A stretch of DNA of 64,000 bases from Brevibacillus fulvus (GCF_016908525.1 NZ_JAFBEB010000007.1:62001-126000); one strand, 5' to 3'. Shown: positions 18,092 through 26,811, counted from the stretch's first letter. A program made the numbers and translations. Notes: generated by a model not told the origin, from the sequence alone.

Positions 18092-19813
18092 ATGAGTCAT
18101 TGGCACTTATTGCTCGCGTTGGCGGAACGGACAGCGGTCTTGGTAGTCGCGGCATTTTTGTTGACCCGCATCAGGGCTTTTCGCAGTATCTTGCACCAAC
18201 GCGCCACTTGGCAGGAAAAGGCGGTGATGGTGCTGCTCTTGTCCGCATTGTCGATCTTTGCCACTTACAATGGAATCTGGTACCAGGATGCCTTGGCCAA
18301 TTCCCGGGTAATCGGCCCGGTGGTAGCAGGGTTGCTGGCCGGCCCGGGGGTTGGCTTGCTGACGGGAATATTGTCTGGCTTGCATCGTTATACATTAGGA
18401 GGATTTACTGATTTGGCCTGTACGTTCTCGACCATCTTGGAAGGAGCGATTGCCGGCCTGGTCAGCTATTATCATCGCGGACGTGAGGTGAACTGGATTA
18501 CGGCACTGCTGGTCGGTTTCATCGCCGAATGGTTGCAGATGGGGATTATTTTGTTGGTAGCCAAACCTTACGAACAAGCATGGGCGTTAGTAAAGATGAT
18601 CAGTATCCCGATGTCGGTCGTCAATTCGCTCGGCATTGGCATTTTTATGATTATTATCGAAATGATTCGCCATGAAGAGGAGCGGATCGGCGCTCTGCAC
18701 GCCCAGCAAACATTGCGGGTTGCCGACAAGACGCTGTCTTTGTTAAGGAAAGGTCTAACCAAAGAATCCGCGGAGAAAGTGGCCAAAGAGATTTTAAAGT
18801 CGACGAGAGTGGCGGCGGTCGCCATTACTGATACGGAGCGGGTATTGGCCCATGTTGGCAGCGGCAGTTCCCACCATATTTCCGGCCAGCCAATCAGCAC
18901 CCGCGCAACGAAAGAAGTATTGGAAAAGAGAGAAGTGAAAATTGCCTTCAGCAAGGAAGAGATCGGTTGTACCGAAACGGATTGTTCCCTGCGTTCGGCG
19001 ATTATCGTGCCATTGTTGAAACGGCGGGAGGCTGCGGGGGTGCTGAAACTTTATCAGGACCGGTCGCGCCGAATGTCGGCCATCGATCTGGAATTGGTCA
19101 GAGGACTCGGCATGCTGATCTCAACCCAGCTGGAGTTGGCAGAATTGGAAAAACAGTCCCGTTTGTTGGCCGATGCCGAAATCAAAGCGCTGCACGCCCA
19201 GATCAATCCCCATTTTTTGTTCAATGCGCTCAACACGATCGTTTCGTTCATCCGTTTTCAGCCGGAAAAGGCTCGGGAATTATTGATCCATTTGGGAGAA
19301 TACTTTCGCCGCAATCTCCATGACAGCGGAGGGTTCGTCACGCTGGCCGAAGAGCTGGAACATATCGAAGCTTATTTGGCGATCGAACGCGCCCGGTTTG
19401 GAGATAAACTACGTGTTCAGTACGAAATTGAACCAGGGGCGGAAAAATATTTGGTGCCCGGCTTGATTTTGCAGCCGATCGTGGAAAATGCGATCAAACA
19501 CGGGTTGCTGCCCAAGAAAGAAGGAGGAGTTGTCAAAATCAAGGCCGCGCTTCGCCAGGGGTCAGTTCTTGAATTGACCGTGGCGGACAACGGCGTCGGA
19601 TTGAAGGACGACCCGTTTCTGGCTGTACCCCGTCGAATGGAAGGCAGACGCAGATTGTCGGGAATCGGTTTGTCCAACGTGCGCGGACGAATTCAGTCCA
19701 TTTATGGCCAGCCTTATGGCATCACGATCGACAGCCAAGCAGGAGCGGGAACGACGTGTACGATCACAATACCTATTGGAGTGAAACGTTATGCTGAAAG
19801 TGTTTATCGTTGA
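18092..19813 (+). CDS. lytS: LytS-type sensor histidine kinase (BtsS/LytS family)
   Basis: The 573-residue membrane kinase has an N-terminal multi-TM LYT sensor (about residues 5-195, with GPVVAGLLAGPGVGLLTG and GGFTDLACTFSTILEGAIAG) and a GAF domain (about 215-360). The His-kinase region has INPHFLFNALNTIVSFI near 370, and a HATPase domain follows (IVENAIKHG, DNGVGL, GIGLSNVRGR). Family members such as LytS and E. coli BtsS sense pyruvate or envelope state. The cstA-ybdD pair downstream favours pyruvate. ATG 18092 has GGGGAGCG upstream. It overlaps lytR by 23 bases. Confidence 0.9.
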   Translation: MSHWHLLLALAERTAVLVVAAFLLTRIRAFRSILHQRATWQEKAVMVLLLSALSIFATYNGIWYQDALANSRVIGPVVAGLLAGPGVGLLTGILSGLHRYTLGGFTDLACTFSTILEGAIAGLVSYYHRGREVNWITALLVGFIAEWLQMGIILLVAKPYEQAWALVKMISIPMSVVNSLGIGIFMIIIEMIRHEEERIGALHAQQTLRVADKTLSLLRKGLTKESAEKVAKEILKSTRVAAVAITDTERVLAHVGSGSSHHISGQPISTRATKEVLEKREVKIAFSKEEIGCTETDCSLRSAIIVPLLKRREAAGVLKLYQDRSRRMSAIDLELVRGLGMLISTQLELAELEKQSRLLADAEIKALHAQINPHFLFNALNTIVSFIRFQPEKARELLIHLGEYFRRNLHDSGGFVTLAEELEHIEAYLAIERARFGDKLRVQYEIEPGAEKYLVPGLILQPIVENAIKHGLLPKKEGGVVKIKAALRQGSVLELTVADNGVGLKDDPFLAVPRRMEGRRRLSGIGLSNVRGRIQSIYGQPYGITIDSQAGAGTTCTITIPIGVKRYAESVYR

Positions 19814-20567
19814 CGATGAAGCGCCTGCCCGCAGCGAACTTCGGTATCTGTTGGAGCAATTTCCCGAGGTGGAGGTTGTGGGCGAAGCCGATAGCGGCAG
19901 TGAGGCGCTGGAAAAAATTCCGCCTTCGGGGGCGGATGCCGTTTTTCTCGATATTCAGCTGCACGATCGCGATGGCGTCGATGTAGGCAGAGAGTTGTAC
20001 GAATTTTTGGAAAAACCGCCGATGATCGTATTTGCTTCCGCCTACGAAATTCATGCGGTGCGGGCGTTTGAAACGGATGCCATCGATTATATCGTCAAGC
20101 CTTTTAATGAAGTGCGCTTGCGTAAAACGATGAAGCGGGTGAGCAAGTGGCTTTCCTTGCAGGAAAAAGATCAGCCGGTTGTGTTTGACCGGAATCTGTC
20201 GCATTTGCTGCAGCATCTTGCGGTCGAGCGGCAGCCCCAGCGCATACCGGCTGAAAAGAATGGACGCATTTTGCTGATTGATCCGAATGAAATCGTCTTT
20301 GCCACACTGGAAGGCAGACATGCCGTCATCTACACGCAGCAGGAGCACTACCTGACTTCCTTTACTTTGCAGGAACTGGAGCAGCGTTTGCTTAGCGGCT
20401 CGTTTTGCCGAACGCACCGGGCCTATTTGGCCAACCTCTCCAAAGCAGTGGAATTGGTGCCCTGGTTTAACGGAACCGTCCATTTGGTGATGCAGGACTG
20501 CCGAAAATCACAAATACCGGTGAGCAGAAGTTCGGTGAAAGAGGTAAAGAAGCGGCTCGGTTTTTGA
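19791..20567 (+). CDS. lytR: LytTR-family response regulator
   Basis: The 258-residue partner of LytS has a receiver domain (residues 1-120) with DDE acidic pocket, phospho-acceptor Asp54 in VFLDIQL and the DYIVKPF lysine. A LytTR DNA-binding domain occupies about 155-255 (NEIVFATLEGRHAVIYT, FCRTHRAYLANLSKA, IPVSRSSVKEVKKRL). LytTR regulators bind paired direct repeats. Such a pair lies 36-64 bases beyond its stop codon, upstream of cstA. The start overlaps lytS, indicating translational coupling. Confidence 0.9.
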   Translation: MLKVFIVDDEAPARSELRYLLEQFPEVEVVGEADSGSEALEKIPPSGADAVFLDIQLHDRDGVDVGRELYEFLEKPPMIVFASAYEIHAVRAFETDAIDYIVKPFNEVRLRKTMKRVSKWLSLQEKDQPVVFDRNLSHLLQHLAVERQPQRIPAEKNGRILLIDPNEIVFATLEGRHAVIYTQQEHYLTSFTLQELEQRLLSGSFCRTHRAYLANLSKAVELVPWFNGTVHLVMQDCRKSQIPVSRSSVKEVKKRLGF

Positions 20568-20570
20568 GTG

Positions 20571-20584
20571 TGCAAGCGCTTTCC
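20571..20584 (+). promoter_or_regulatory. Candidate CcpA cre site upstream of cstA
   Basis: TGCAAGCGCTTTCC keeps the core TGnAAnCGnTnnC of the Bacillus catabolite-responsive element and is almost palindromic. It starts three bases after the lytR stop. Confidence 0.5.
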
Positions 20585-20602
20585 TTTCCCGCTCGCATTT
20601 TG

Positions 20603-20631
20603 CTGTTTAGGATTGGTTTTTGACTGTTCAG
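20603..20631 (+). promoter_or_regulatory. Candidate LytTR operator: two direct repeats 21 bp apart
   Basis: CTGTTTAG (20603-20610) and CTGTTCAG (20624-20631) share 7 of 8 bases and start exactly 21 bp apart, two helical turns. The GTTnAG core fits the LytTR consensus. They sit just upstream of the cstA promoter. Confidence 0.5.
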
Positions 20632-20641
20632 ACAACTTCTC

Positions 20642-20670
20642 TGTTTCGATGATTCTCCCTTCGTTATGCT
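20642..20670 (+). promoter_or_regulatory. cstA promoter with weak -35
   Basis: TATGCT (20665-20670) has only TGTTTC at 17 bp spacing. A poor -35 next to the direct repeats is what an activated promoter would look like. Confidence 0.4.
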
Positions 20671-20722
20671 ACGGATAGGTGAGATTATCTTATTGATTTG
20701 CCAGAAGAGGAGGAATCTTTGC

Positions 20723-22813
20723 ATGCGTAAGTGGCTTCTCTCGATTTTGATCTGGGCGGCGGTTTCAGTGCTGGGGGCGATTGGCTTCGCTGTGATCGCT
20801 TTGTCCAGAGGAGAAACAGTCAATTCGTTCTGGCTGTTGACAGCCGCCTTTTGCAGTTATGCAGTCGGCTACCGTTTTTACAGCAGATTTATTTCACGCA
20901 AAATTATGGGATTAACCGACAAGCGGGCGACGCCTGCTGAAGTTCACAATGATGGAAAAGATTTTGTGCCAACCAACAAATGGGTCTTGTTTGGGCACCA
21001 TTTTGCGGCGATTGCGGGGGCCGGACCATTGGTAGGTCCTACGTTGGCGGCACAGATGGGGTACCTTCCCGGAACAATCTGGATTATTGTCGGGTGTGTG
21101 CTGGGCGGGGCTGTTCAAGACTTTATCATCTTGTTCGGATCGATGCGGCGAAACGGCAAATCGCTCGGTCAAATCGCCAAAGAGGAAATTGGACCGGTTG
21201 GCGGAGCGTTGGCGTTAATCGGCATTCTGGCGATTATGGTCATTTTGATTGCCGTTTTGGCGATGGTGGTAGTAAATGCGCTCGCTGATTCGCCGTGGGC
21301 CACTTTCTCCATCTTTATGACGATGCCGATTGCCATTTTTATGGGGCTTTACATGCGCTTTATCCGTCCGGGACGGGTCATGGAAGGCTCGCTGATCGGC
21401 CTGGTTCTGTTGTTTCTCTCCCTGTATGGTGGGCAAGCGGTGGCATCGTCGGCCACTTGGGCGCCGGTGTTCACCTTCTCCAAACAGGAATTGGCCTTGA
21501 TGATCATCATTTACGGTTTTATCGCTTCCATTTTACCGGTTTGGCTGCTTTTGGCTCCACGGGACTATCTCAGCTCTTTCCTGAAAATCGGCACAATCGG
21601 GGTGTTGGCTGTCGGCATTGTGCTGACACTGCCGCCGCTGCACATGCCGGCATTGACCAAATTTATCGATGGCACCGGACCGGTTTTCTCCGGTGATCTG
21701 TTCCCATTCCTGTTCATTACGATTGCGTGCGGTTCCATTTCCGGTTTCCATGCCTTGATTTCTTCCGGAACGACGCCCAAAATGATCGCAAAGGAATCGC
21801 ATGCGCCTTTGATTGGTTATGGCAGCATGCTGATTGAATCGGCGGTGGCGATCATGGCCATGATTGCCGCTTGCGTATTGACCCCCGGCGTCTACTTTGC
21901 CGTCAACTCTCCGGCGGCGGCAATCGGTGTGGATGTGGCCGCCGCTGCGCAGACGATCAGCAGCTGGGGATTCAGCGTCAGCCCGGATCAACTTTCCGGC
22001 TTGGCCAACGATATCGGCGAAAATTCGGTTTTGTCCCGTACAGGGGGAGCGCCCTCGCTGGCAATCGGCATGGCGATGATTTTCACCGGCATTTTGGGCG
22101 GAAAAGCGTTCATGGCCTTCTGGTATCACTTTGCCATCCTGTTTGAGGCAGTGTTTATTCTCACTACTGTGGATGCCGGCACACGCGTCGGGCGGTTTAT
22201 GGTCCAGGATTTGCTGGGCAATATTTTCCCGAAGATGAAGCGGGTCGACTGGCTTCCCGGAAACATCATCGGATCGGCCGTAATCGCCGCTGGCTGGGGA
22301 TATTTTCTCTATCAGGGGGTTGTCGATCCGCTTGGCGGAATCTATACGCTGTGGCCGATGTTTGGCATCTCGAACCAAATGCTGGCTGCGATTGCATTTG
22401 CCGTCGGAACCACGATCATTTTCAAAATGGGCAAAGCGCGTTTCGCCTGGGTGACGATCGTGCCGATGGCCTGGCTTTCCGCGGCGACTTTGACGGCAGC
22501 TTGGCAAAAACTGTTCCATGCTGATCCGGCTATCGGTTTTCTCTCGCATGCCGCCAAGCTGAAAGCGGCCTTGGCAGCGCAAACTTTGCCACAAGGCGTC
22601 AAAACGGTGGAGGCGGCGCAGAAAATGATCTTTAACGATCAGGTCGATGCTGCTGTCTGTGCAATTCTGTTGATTATCACCGTTGCCGTCATTATTGACA
22701 GCTTGCGGATATGGTTCAACATTCTCAATGGAAAACGGATTCCGCTGCAAGAAGCTCCCTACGTCGCTTCGAAAGGAGATGCGTTCTATGACTCCAACAT
22801 TCATTCGGCTTAA
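20723..22813 (+). CDS. cstA: CstA/BtsT-family peptide-pyruvate transporter
   Basis: The 696-residue polytopic membrane protein of the CstA family has the N-terminal YRFYSRFIS and FVPTNKWVLFGHHFAAIAGAGPLVGP and further hydrophobic helices throughout. The conserved HALISSGTTPKMI and the LTTVDAGTRVGRF block follow. E. coli CstA and BtsT import pyruvate (CstA also peptides) on carbon starvation. ATG 20723 has AGAGGAGG upstream. It sits directly behind lytS-lytR with a candidate LytTR site and cre box, and overlaps ybdD by 26 bases. Confidence 0.92.
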   Translation: MRKWLLSILIWAAVSVLGAIGFAVIALSRGETVNSFWLLTAAFCSYAVGYRFYSRFISRKIMGLTDKRATPAEVHNDGKDFVPTNKWVLFGHHFAAIAGAGPLVGPTLAAQMGYLPGTIWIIVGCVLGGAVQDFIILFGSMRRNGKSLGQIAKEEIGPVGGALALIGILAIMVILIAVLAMVVVNALADSPWATFSIFMTMPIAIFMGLYMRFIRPGRVMEGSLIGLVLLFLSLYGGQAVASSATWAPVFTFSKQELALMIIIYGFIASILPVWLLLAPRDYLSSFLKIGTIGVLAVGIVLTLPPLHMPALTKFIDGTGPVFSGDLFPFLFITIACGSISGFHALISSGTTPKMIAKESHAPLIGYGSMLIESAVAIMAMIAACVLTPGVYFAVNSPAAAIGVDVAAAAQTISSWGFSVSPDQLSGLANDIGENSVLSRTGGAPSLAIGMAMIFTGILGGKAFMAFWYHFAILFEAVFILTTVDAGTRVGRFMVQDLLGNIFPKMKRVDWLPGNIIGSAVIAAGWGYFLYQGVVDPLGGIYTLWPMFGISNQMLAAIAFAVGTTIIFKMGKARFAWVTIVPMAWLSAATLTAAWQKLFHADPAIGFLSHAAKLKAALAAQTLPQGVKTVEAAQKMIFNDQVDAAVCAILLIITVAVIIDSLRIWFNILNGKRIPLQEAPYVASKGDAFYDSNIHSA

Positions 22814-23021
22814 GCAGGCAGGAGATAAGTGGGGCAGTCTGCTTCGCAAAATGAGTTCAACGATTAAAACGATTTTCGGTATGCCGAATTATGAACGGTA
22901 TTTGGCGCATTGGTACGCGCATCATGCAGAACCGGGCAAACAGCCTGTCTCCGAAAAGGAATTTTATATGATGGCTTTGCATGACCGGTATGAAAAAGGC
23001 GGTATGTCGCGCTGTTGTTAG
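22788..23021 (+). CDS. YbdD/YjiX small protein
   Basis: The 77-residue protein of the YbdD/YjiX (DUF466) family has FGMPNYERYLAHW near the middle, then P-x-S-E-KEFY near the C-terminus. In E. coli the homologues are encoded with cstA and btsT and are needed for pyruvate uptake. ATG 22788 lies inside the end of cstA and has GAAAGGAG at good spacing, so the two are translationally coupled. Confidence 0.85.
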   Translation: MTPTFIRLKQAGDKWGSLLRKMSSTIKTIFGMPNYERYLAHWYAHHAEPGKQPVSEKEFYMMALHDRYEKGGMSRCC

Positions 23022-23186
23022 TCTGCAGGAAGCAGCCGCTTCTCAGCTCGCATCGTTGAGGGGAAGAGCAACTGCGCAGGCAAGGGCCATTACGATGCTT
23101 CATCGTTTGCGCTTGTGGTAAAATGTGTATCCAACCTAAATAATATGATAAAATATAGAAAAAGAGTTGATTGGGTGGCGATACAT

Positions 23187-24005
23187 GTGCAGCCTGCATC
23201 GATAGAAAACCTTAGGGAACTGGCGATCCAATGTGCGAGAGAAGCAGGCAAATTGAGCCTGTTGCGGATGAGTCAGCCATATACCGTTGAGTATAAAACC
23301 TCTGCTTCGGATTTGGTCACTGCGGTGGACAAAGAAGTGGAGAAGCGGGTAATTGAAATGATCTTGGCCAAATATCCTGAGCACGGCGTTCTTGGAGAGG
23401 AAAGCACTTTTCAAGGAGACCCGCATCAGTTTGAGACGCTATGGATTATTGATCCGATTGACGGAACCACCAATTTTGTCCATCAACAGATCAATTTCTC
23501 CGTTTCCATCGCGGTTTATCAAAAGGGGCAGGGAGTGATCGGGGTCGTTTACGATCCGTCCCGGGACGAACTGTTTTATGCCGTAAAAGGCGAAGGCGCC
23601 TATTTGAATGGACGCAAACTGAAATTGGACCGGCAAGTCAAGTTGGAAGAGGCGCTGTTATGTACGAGCGTCTTCTGGAATAAGCGGGCGGAGCAAATCG
23701 GCATCGATCGCATCGTCAAGCAGCTGGCAGGCAAGGTACGAGGCATGCGCTTGCTAGGAAGCGCGGCGCTGGAGCTTTCTTACGTTGCCGCAGGACGTTT
23801 GGACGGGTATGTGAGCATGTCGTTGAATGCGTGGGATTTTGCTGCCGGCAGACTGATTGTCGAGGAAGCAGGGGGGATCGTAACGAAGATTAACGGTCAA
23901 CCGCTGCCTTATGACGAGAAGAGCAGCATAATGGCTTGCAATCAGGCCTTTTATGAAGAGCTGAAGCATTATCTCCGCAAGTCGGAAGGACTGAATTTTA
24001 ATTAA
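23187..24005 (+). CDS. Inositol monophosphatase family protein (first copy)
   Basis: The 272-residue member of the IMPase/SuhB family carries the metal-binding motifs VTAVDKEVEK, GEES, WIIDPIDGTTNFVH and the C-terminal NAWDFAAGRLIVEEAGG. It should hydrolyse inositol-1-phosphate or a related sugar/nucleotide phosphate with Mg2+. GTG 23187 is chosen because GGGTGG precedes it and the protein then begins at the usual first helix. The frame is open upstream to 23115. A paralogue is at 51564. A terminator follows. Confidence 0.85.
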   Translation: MQPASIENLRELAIQCAREAGKLSLLRMSQPYTVEYKTSASDLVTAVDKEVEKRVIEMILAKYPEHGVLGEESTFQGDPHQFETLWIIDPIDGTTNFVHQQINFSVSIAVYQKGQGVIGVVYDPSRDELFYAVKGEGAYLNGRKLKLDRQVKLEEALLCTSVFWNKRAEQIGIDRIVKQLAGKVRGMRLLGSAALELSYVAAGRLDGYVSMSLNAWDFAAGRLIVEEAGGIVTKINGQPLPYDEKSSIMACNQAFYEELKHYLRKSEGLNFN

Positions 24006-24012
24006 CGAATGG

Positions 24013-24045
24013 GCATGATGCAGTGAACTGCACATGCTTTTTTTT
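24013..24045 (+). terminator. Intrinsic terminator after the IMPase gene
   Basis: GCATG-A-TGCAG / CTGCA-CATGC stem with TGAA loop and eight T's. Confidence 0.85.
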
Positions 24046-24070
24046 ATTTGGATTCCTTAGCGAAAAAAAA

Positions 24071-24102
24071 GACCACTTGTTAGAAGGGGTCTAACAAGTG
24101 GT
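24071..24102 (-). terminator. Strong minus-strand terminator with no obvious minus-strand gene
   Basis: GACCACTTGTTAGA / TCTAACAAGTGGTT forms a 13-bp stem with a five-base loop. On the minus strand it ends in eight T's. On the plus strand it is followed directly by AAGGAGG and a small ORF, so it could alternatively act as a leader hairpin. Confidence 0.6.
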
Positions 24103-24115
24103 TAAGGAGGACGAT

Positions 24116-24196
24116 ATGTCCATCGCAGGGTCTGACAATCATGATCTTAACGGGAAAATGTTAAAAAACGATAGACTCTTGATAGAGATTCGGTAA
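24116..24196 (+). CDS. Possible 26-residue small protein
   Basis: ATG 24116 follows an ideal AAGGAGGACGAT ribosome binding site and opens a short frame (MSIAGSDNHDL, ending LLIEIR) to TAA at 24194. I recognise no family. Translation is suggested only by the ribosome binding site. No separate promoter is visible between the upstream terminator and the hairpin. Confidence 0.35.
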   Translation: MSIAGSDNHDLNGKMLKNDRLLIEIR

Positions 24197-24278
24197 AGTT
24201 TGTGTAAAATGAATTTTCTTGCAATCGCCTCTTTTCAAAGAACGCTAGACTGGAAAACAAGCATCTGCTTCTCCTTAA

Positions 24279-24287
24279 CATAGGATA
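24279..24287 (+). promoter_or_regulatory. Sporulation-type (sigma-K/E-like) -10 element
   Basis: CATAGGATA matches CATAnnnTA of mother-cell sigma factors. An AC-containing -35 (AAAACA) lies slightly farther than ideal. It is placed about 55 bases before the yjcZ-like start. Confidence 0.35.
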
Positions 24288-24291
24288 ATCC

Positions 24292-24309
24292 AAGTAGGAC
24301 GTCCTACTT
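24292..24309. repeat. Perfect 18-bp palindrome
   Basis: AAGTAGGACGTCCTACTT overlaps the expected transcription start of the yjcZ-like gene. It could be an operator or a 5' stabilising hairpin. Confidence 0.6.
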
Positions 24310-24341
24310 CCTACGTGTTTGCCGTAAGGGAGGGTGATATT

Positions 24342-24428
24342 ATGAGCAAAGGCATCGGTTTTGGCGGAGGCGGTTTTTTCTTTATTTTGTTGATTCTGTT
24401 CCTTTTCTTGTTCCTGTTTGATGATTGA
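24342..24428 (+). CDS. YjcZ-family sporulation peptide
   Basis: The 28-residue hydrophobic peptide begins MSKGIGFGGGGFFF, continues with a Leu/Phe-rich helix and ends DD. The Gly-rich start plus one transmembrane helix is characteristic of YjcZ/YhcO-type sporulation peptides of Bacillales. GGGAGGGTGAT precedes the ATG at good spacing. A sigma-K/E-like -10 lies upstream and a bidirectional terminator downstream. Confidence 0.8.
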   Translation: MSKGIGFGGGGFFFILLILFLFLFLFDD

Positions 24429-24436
24429 TTCTATGT

Positions 24437-24475
24437 AAAAACGAACCCTGCACTCAGCTGCAGGGTTCGTTTTTT
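24437..24475. terminator. Bidirectional terminator between yjcZ-like gene and tcyC
   Basis: AAAAACGAACCCTGCA / TGCAGGGTTCGTTTTT stem of 16 bp with T-runs on both strands. Confidence 0.88.
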
Positions 24476-24485
24476 GCCTGGCGCG

Positions 24486-25220
24486 TTATCGAAGCAATTT
24501 CAGGAATTGCCGTGTACGCTCTTCGCGCGGATGTGTGAACAGCTCTTCAGGCTTGCCTTGCTCAAGGATGACGCCTTGATCCATAAAGATGACTTTATCG
24601 GCTACTTCGCGCGCGAAGGCCATCTCATGAGTGACGATCACCATCGTCATCCCTTCCTGTGCGACTTGTTTCATGACTTTCAAGACTTCTCCCACCCACT
24701 CGGGGTCGAGTGCAGAGGTCGGTTCATCAAACAGCATCACTTGCGGGTCCATTGCCAGAGCGCGGGCAATTCCTACGCGTTGTTGCTGCCCGCCCGACAA
24801 CTGAAACGGGTATTCGTTGATCTTGTCCGCCAAACCTACTTTTGTCAGCAAGTGTACCGCCTTGTCGCGGGCAGCCGCTTTGTCCATTTTTTTCACGGTA
24901 ATCGGACCTTCCATCACATTCTCCAGCGCGGTCATGTGCGGAAAGAGATTATAGTTTTGAAACACCATCCCGGTTTGCCGACGCAGGCGGGCAATATCCG
25001 CCTTAGCAGGATTTTGGGAAAAATCGAGCACTACATTACCGATCTGGATTTTGCCTTGATTGGGTGTTTCCAATACATTCAGGCAGCGGAGCAGCGTCGT
25101 TTTTCCCGAGCCGGAGGGACCGATGATGACAACGACTTTTCCTTTCTCTACCGTAAGCGAAATTCCTTTAAGCACATGCAATTGGTTAAAGCTTTTATGC
25201 AAATCATTGATCGTGATCAT
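24486..25220 (-). CDS. tcyC: Amino-acid (cystine-type) ABC transporter ATPase
   Basis: The 244-residue ATPase of a polar amino-acid importer has Walker [10 protein letters not shown] near residue 34, Q-loop [10 protein letters not shown], signature LSGGQQQR, Walker B VMLFDEP and switch histidine VTHEM. It energises the permease encoded just upstream. ATG 25220 has AGGAGCAA upstream and overlaps nothing. With the next two genes it forms tcyA-tcyB-tcyC. The cystine assignment rests mainly on the permease. Confidence 0.85.
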   Translation of the reverse strand: MITINDLHKSFNQLHVLKGISLTVEKGKVVVIIGPSGSGKTTLLRCLNVLETPNQGKIQIGNVVLDFSQNPAKADIARLRRQTGMVFQNYNLFPHMTALENVMEGPITVKKMDKAAARDKAVHLLTKVGLADKINEYPFQLSGGQQQRVGIARALAMDPQVMLFDEPTSALDPEWVGEVLKVMKQVAQEGMTMVIVTHEMAFAREVADKVIFMDQGVILEQGKPEELFTHPREERTRQFLKLLR

Positions 25221-25230
25221 GTCATTGCTC

Positions 25231-25932
25231 CTACTTTGCGACATAGCGATCGAGTCTGCTTTCCAGACGATCTTGTATGAACGAGAGAACCAAACAGATG
25301 ACCCAATAAATCAACGCCGCCTCGATGTAAACGAGCAACGGTTCATAAGTAGCAGCGGCAATTTCCTGGGCTTTCCGAAACATTTCGGAAACCAGAATGG
25401 CAGCAGCCAAAGAAGTATCTTTGATCAAACTGATAAAGGAATTGGACAGCGGCGGAATGGAGACTCGGGCGGCCTGCGGCAAAATGATCCGCTGCAAAGC
25501 CTGGCGATAGGACATTCCAATTGAGGAAGCCGCTTCCCATTGACCTTTCGGGATCGACAAGATGGCTGCGCGGACGATCTCGGAAGCATAGCCCCCCACG
25601 TTGAGCGAGAAGCCAATGACGGCCGAGGGAAAGGGATCGATCGTAACGCCGATGCTGGGCAAACCATAGAAGATCACAAATAATTGCACGAGCAACGGGG
25701 TGCCGCGGATCACCGACACATATAAGCGGGCGATCCAGTCCAGCGGTTGAACGCGGGAAATTCGTGCCAAAGCGATCAAAATCGCCAGGATCAAGCCAAA
25801 GAAAAAGGAAATCAGCGTAAGACTCAATGTATATGTCAAGGCTCCTTTCACCAAAGGGAGAAAGGAGCTTTGCGCTATGCTGATCAGCCTGTCGGCGCGG
25901 GCAGGGTCATCAAACAAATTATTGAGTAACAT
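25231..25932 (-). CDS. tcyB: Amino-acid (cystine-type) ABC transporter permease
   Basis: The 233-residue HisM-type permease has about five membrane helices, with [20 protein letters not shown] near the N-terminus, [22 protein letters not shown], the EAA-loop [26 protein letters not shown] and [17 protein letters not shown]. The sequence closely follows Bacillus TcyB as I remember it. ATG 25932 lies 14 bases inside the end of the binding-protein gene, so translation is probably coupled. A TTG three codons earlier is an alternative. Confidence 0.85.
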   Translation of the reverse strand: MLLNNLFDDPARADRLISIAQSSFLPLVKGALTYTLSLTLISFFFGLILAILIALARISRVQPLDWIARLYVSVIRGTPLLVQLFVIFYGLPSIGVTIDPFPSAVIGFSLNVGGYASEIVRAAILSIPKGQWEAASSIGMSYRQALQRIILPQAARVSIPPLSNSFISLIKDTSLAAAILVSEMFRKAQEIAAATYEPLLVYIEAALIYWVICLVLSFIQDRLESRLDRYVAK

Positions 25933-26773
25933 CAGCACCAAACCATTTCTGAGAAATTTTTAACAGCGTTCCGTCGGCTCTCATCTCGTCCAACGCTTTG
26001 TTGAACGCATCAACGAGCTCTTGGTTTCCTTTGCGGAATACAAACGCGTTTTGGGCGGCATCCGGGGCTTTCGCTACAATTTTAATCGGGGTGTCCGGTT
26101 TTTGATGCAGCAGGTCGAGTACGGACAAGCCGTCGTTAATGGTAACATCCACCCGTTTGGAAGCAAGCAAATCAACGGCCTGGTTGAAGCCTTCCACACC
26201 GACAATTTCGGCACCGTATTTTCTGGCAATATCGGTCAAGTTGCTGGTCAAGGTTTGACCTGCTTTTAATCCTTTAATATCGGCAAAATCTTTTACCGTG
26301 TTATTGTCTTTGTGAACGGCCAAAACGGCAGAGGACACAGTGTACGGGTTAGAAAAATCGTATTTCTCCTGACGATCCGGACGAATTCCCACCTGGTTGG
26401 CAATCACGTCAAACCGTTTGGAATCGAGACCTGCGAACATCGCGTCCCATTGGGTTTCCATAAAGACAGGTTCCACGCCAATCCGTTTCGCGGCCTCGGT
26501 CACAACATCAACATCGTAACCGGTCAGTTTGCCGGATTGATCATGGAAGGTAAACGGAGCGTAAGTGCCTTCCGTACCGATGTTGATTTTCCCGGCTGCT
26601 TTGATTTGCTCCAGCAAATTTTGCGAACCAGACGCTTGGTTGTCGGCCGGTGCCGCTGCGTTGTTGTTATTATCTGAAGGGGCGGCGGACTGGCCAGAAT
26701 TGTTGGCGGTTCCGCAACCAGCCAAAGCAAGCAGTAACAAGGACAGAAAAGCGAGTGAGACGAGTTTTTTCAT
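25919..26773 (-). CDS. tcyA: Cystine-type ABC transporter binding lipoprotein
   Basis: The 284-residue solute-binding protein has a signal peptide and lipobox LALAGC with Cys20 as the lipidated residue. A Ser/Asn/Ala linker follows, then a periplasmic-binding fold starting LLEQIKAAGKINIGTEGTYAPFTFHD, with MFAGLDSKRFDVIANQVGIRPDR and a C-terminal [14 protein letters not shown]. It captures cystine or a similar amino acid at the outer membrane face. GGAGGAATTAAG precedes the ATG. It heads a three-gene minus-strand operon with a good promoter. Confidence 0.87.
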   Translation of the reverse strand: MKKLVSLAFLSLLLLALAGCGTANNSGQSAAPSDNNNNAAAPADNQASGSQNLLEQIKAAGKINIGTEGTYAPFTFHDQSGKLTGYDVDVVTEAAKRIGVEPVFMETQWDAMFAGLDSKRFDVIANQVGIRPDRQEKYDFSNPYTVSSAVLAVHKDNNTVKDFADIKGLKAGQTLTSNLTDIARKYGAEIVGVEGFNQAVDLLASKRVDVTINDGLSVLDLLHQKPDTPIKIVAKAPDAAQNAFVFRKGNQELVDAFNKALDEMRADGTLLKISQKWFGADVTQ

Positions 26774-26811
26774 CTTAATTCCTCCAAAACCGATATGATT
26801 TGACGAACTCC

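Noticed and set aside
21533-22849. 438-residue minus-strand frame under cstA
   Set aside because: Opposite a strongly supported transporter gene, rich in His/Arg/Gln with no recognisable motif or start signal.
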